In this document: positions 61,988 through 64,000 of the stretch, piece after piece
Layout: the number at the start of each line of letters is the position of its first letter
How positions within the stretch are numbered: the stretch's first letter is position 1
NCBI GenBank assembly: GCA_002256205.1
Contig: NKIW01000003.1
Location: forward strand, 248,001 to 312,000
From: Rhizobiales bacterium PAR1
GTDB taxonomy: Bacteria > Pseudomonadota > Alphaproteobacteria > Rhizobiales > Beijerinckiaceae
Direction of reading: 5' to 3'
DNA: 64,000 nt
Program-made: the position numbers and the translations under genes
Notes under the pieces: generated by a model
Database searches by the model: none
What the model saw: only the letters and a program-made list of their open reading frames with translations
Told to the model about the DNA's origin: nothing

Positions 61988-62218
61988 ATGTCCCATACCA
62001 CGCCAACCGTTTCCACGGCGGTCTCGAAAGAGGAGATCGCCGTCTTCATTAAGCGGGCAGGGTTCACGCTCTCCCAGCCCGAGATCGACGCCTATTACGA
62101 AGCCTATGGCTACATCGAGCAGATGGCGGCGCTGATCCGCGCCCCGGCGCCGAACCGCATGAGCTACATGGTCGAACCCGCGCATATGTTCAGCTTTCCG
62201 GTGGAGGGAACGAAATGA
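61988..62218 (+). CDS. GatC/AtzG-like small amidase subunit 6
   Basis: A 76-residue protein overlapping the amidase 6 start by four bases (ATGA). ATG 61988 has AAGGAG nine bases upstream. The C-terminus RAPAPNRMSYMVEPAHMFSF carries the EPAH[IM]F motif shared with the 36566 protein, and AGFTLSQPEIDAYYEAYGYIEQM parallels the AGLTLTPPQFDELRIAYGYLQAM segment of the latter. This pair is the clearest evidence that the small proteins form one family. Confidence 0.75.
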   Translation: MSHTTPTVSTAVSKEEIAVFIKRAGFTLSQPEIDAYYEAYGYIEQMAALIRAPAPNRMSYMVEPAHMFSFPVEGTK

Positions 62219-63624
62219 GCAAGGACATGCTGACCATTGCTGAAGCCTCTGGCCTGATCGCTGCTGGCAAGCTCTCGCCGGTGGAACTGACCGAGGCGTG
62301 CCTTGCGCGGGTCGAGACGCATGATCACGCCATCCATGCCTTTGTGACCGTAACAAAGGAGCGCGCGCTGGCCGATGCGAAACGCGCCGAGGCCGAAATC
62401 AAAGCCTCGGGTCCGAAATCGCCGCTGCATGGCATCCCGATCGGCCTCAAGGATATCATTGATACGAAAGGCATTCTCACGGCATGCCAGTCGTTCCACA
62501 ATCTCAACAACATCCCCGGTTCCGACGCGACATGCGCCGAAGCGCTCGCCAAGGCCGGCACGGTGCTCATGGGCAAGCTCACGACGCACGAGTTTGCCGA
62601 TGGCGGTCCCTCCTTTGACAATCCATGGCCTCCTTCGCGCAATCCGTGGAATACCGCGCATTTCACCGCAGGCTCTTCCAGCGGCACGGGGGCTGCCATT
62701 CCGGCGGGGATGATCCTCGGCGGGCTGGGTACTGATACCGGAGGGTCTATCCGTGGTCCGGCCGCGCTTTGCGGTATTGTCGGGATCAAGCCCACCTACG
62801 GACTGGTGAGCCGCGCCGGTGTTGCACCCGCTGCCTATTCGCTCGATCATATCGGCCCGATGGCTTGGACGACCGAGGATTGCGCGCTGATGCTTCAGGC
62901 GCTTGCGGGCTATGATCCCAAGGATCCCGCCAGCGCTAATCGACCCGTGCCGGATTACTTGGCAAGCCTCAAGACCGGCGCCAAAGGTCTCAGGATCGGG
63001 GTGCTGCGGCGCTGGCATGAGGAGGATCGCAAGGTCGCGCCTGCCGTGCAGGCCGGGATCGATAATGCGATTAAGGTCTATGAGAGCCTCGGCGCCGAGA
63101 TCCAAGAGGTCAACGTCTCCTCGCTCAAGCATTATGCGGCGGCGGGCTTCTTTATCTCGACCGCTGAACGTGCCGCCGCATACGAGGCGATGATGCTCGA
63201 TAGCCCTGAGAAATTCGGGGCGCGCTACCGGGATCGCCTGATCTTCGGCTCGTTTGTTACCTCGATGGACTATGTTCAGGCGATGCGGCGGCGGCGTGAG
63301 TTGCTGGCAGAAATGTCAGGCATTCTCGCGGGGGTGGATGTCGTGTTGACCGCAGGCAATCCGGATGAAGCACCGCTGATCGATAAGGTGCCGCGCTGGG
63401 ATAACCTCGACAAGCCGAACTTCACCATGCCGTTCAATCTCACGGGGATGCCCGCGATCTGTGTTCCCTCAGGTTTTGGGCCACAAGCGCTGCCGGTCTC
63501 GATCCAGCTCGCCGCCAAGCCTTTCGATGAAGCGACGCTGTTTCGCGCAGCGCATGCCTTTGAAGAGGCAACCAGCTTCCGTGATGTGAGGCCGGTGCTG
63601 GCGGCTGTTCAGGCTGCTGCCTGA
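62215..63624 (+). CDS. amidase-signature enzyme, amidase 6
   Basis: A 469-residue amidase. Triad: Lys79 in PIGLKDIIDT, AGSSSGTG (152-159) and Ser178 in GTDTGGSIRGP. The serine loop shows Ala for Gly before SSSG, as in amidase 2, and Thr for Ser (SGTGAAIPAG). SRAGVAPAAYSLDHIGPM replaces the common RRGVLPLSQSLDH. It is translationally coupled to its small subunit and closes the block. Substrate unknown; cytoplasmic. Confidence 0.9.
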   Translation: MSKDMLTIAEASGLIAAGKLSPVELTEACLARVETHDHAIHAFVTVTKERALADAKRAEAEIKASGPKSPLHGIPIGLKDIIDTKGILTACQSFHNLNNIPGSDATCAEALAKAGTVLMGKLTTHEFADGGPSFDNPWPPSRNPWNTAHFTAGSSSGTGAAIPAGMILGGLGTDTGGSIRGPAALCGIVGIKPTYGLVSRAGVAPAAYSLDHIGPMAWTTEDCALMLQALAGYDPKDPASANRPVPDYLASLKTGAKGLRIGVLRRWHEEDRKVAPAVQAGIDNAIKVYESLGAEIQEVNVSSLKHYAAAGFFISTAERAAAYEAMMLDSPEKFGARYRDRLIFGSFVTSMDYVQAMRRRRELLAEMSGILAGVDVVLTAGNPDEAPLIDKVPRWDNLDKPNFTMPFNLTGMPAICVPSGFGPQALPVSIQLAAKPFDEATLFRAAHAFEEATSFRDVRPVLAAVQAAA

Positions 63625-64000
63625 AGGGTGGGCATCGTTCCTGATTGGCGGTCGGTCCGCGAGGCACTGTCACAAAAGATCGGCTTACCTCGCCGGGAAT
63701 GCCATAGCAGCAGTCGACGACCTGCTTGACTGCTGCTCTCTTGGACTCCGGGGTGACCCGCTCTTGCTCACATGCTGCATCCTACGCTCAAAGGATAGGC
63801 GGTGGCATCCATCGCGCTTGGGACAGCACATTCTGCTTCGGAATGCGTTCTGAAAAAGCAGGTTACGACCACGCGAAGGCGCGATCACCGAAGCATTGGG
63901 ACCGGTTAATCAGGGCCCAATTTCGCGCAAGCGGCTTATCTTGATGAGCCGAGCCGCCACAGCTCAAGGAAGAGGGGAGCGGTTGACCACCCTCTATACC
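63625..64000. other. 376-bp terminal stretch without a supported gene
   Basis: No open frame here is convincing. GGCACTGTCACAAAA begins at 63664 and loosely resembles the ends of IS6-type insertion sequences. A minus-strand frame with internal stops contains VTPESKRAAVKQVV, which loosely resembles IS3-type transposase. These may be decayed insertion sequence remnants; both matches are weak. Confidence 0.3.

Noticed and set aside
34862-64000. Integrative element with attachment repeats
   Set aside because: No copy of the tRNA-Glu 3' end, integrase or excisionase was found inside the window.
1-64000. CRISPR array, rRNA genes, prophage
   Set aside because: No regularly spaced repeats, rRNA sequence or phage structural genes were seen.

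Overview
The window looks like chromosomal DNA of a GC-rich alphaproteobacterium, most likely of the order Hyphomicrobiales (Rhizobiales). The signs are an alphaproteobacterial DUF2842 gene, a COX15-type heme A synthase, L13/S9 next to agmatinase and a short argC, a polyhydroxyalkanoate synthase, a homoserine dehydrogenase-glpX-recJ run, and a rhizobial-type intergenic motif. No species can be named from the sequence.

From 1 to 34.9 kb the window is mostly core chromosome with small accessory insertions. It holds the end of an exopolysaccharide transport/kinase-like protein with an acetyltransferase and a polysaccharide deacetylase (1-3 kb); heme A synthase, MetY and a CoA-binding protein (3.5-6.5 kb); a chemoreceptor, enoyl-CoA hydratase, thioesterase and a ModA-like protein (6.7-10.5 kb); rplM-rpsI (10.7-11.8 kb); a small AT-rich secreted-protein gene between two near-identical terminators (11.8-12.2 kb); gamma-glutamyltransferase, methyltransferase, agmatinase, argC and an FAH-family enzyme (12.2-18.7 kb); a FadL-type porin and PHA synthase (19-22.7 kb); an AlaC-type aminotransferase, then a TelA/MarR/GyrI-like/GST group, then hom, glpX, a GNAT gene and recJ (24-33.7 kb); and an EamA transporter and tRNA-Glu(UUC) (33.7-34.9 kb).

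From 35.2 to 63.6 kb there is one coherent 28 kb block devoted to amide or other carbon-nitrogen bond hydrolysis. It has six amidase-signature enzymes. Five of them are directly preceded by, and translationally coupled to, a 62-76 residue protein resembling GatC/AtzG (DUF4089-like) subunits. The block also has an acetamidase/formamidase-family protein, two isochorismatase-fold cysteine hydrolases, an asparaginase-family protein with an altered substrate motif, one complete peptide-type ABC importer with two paralogous binding proteins, three EamA transporters, an AbrB-family membrane protein, an aldo/keto reductase and an SDR.

The block is organised as divergent units around 41.8, 49.4 and 60.9 kb. 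A palindrome of the form ATTG-N4-CAAT recurs upstream of nearly every unit and upstream of a GntR/FCD regulator gene at 59.4 kb. I therefore infer one regulon: import of an amide-bearing compound, stepwise hydrolysis by several heteromeric amidases, and export or import of products through EamA/AbrB proteins. The substrate is unknown. The last 376 bases hold no gene I can support.
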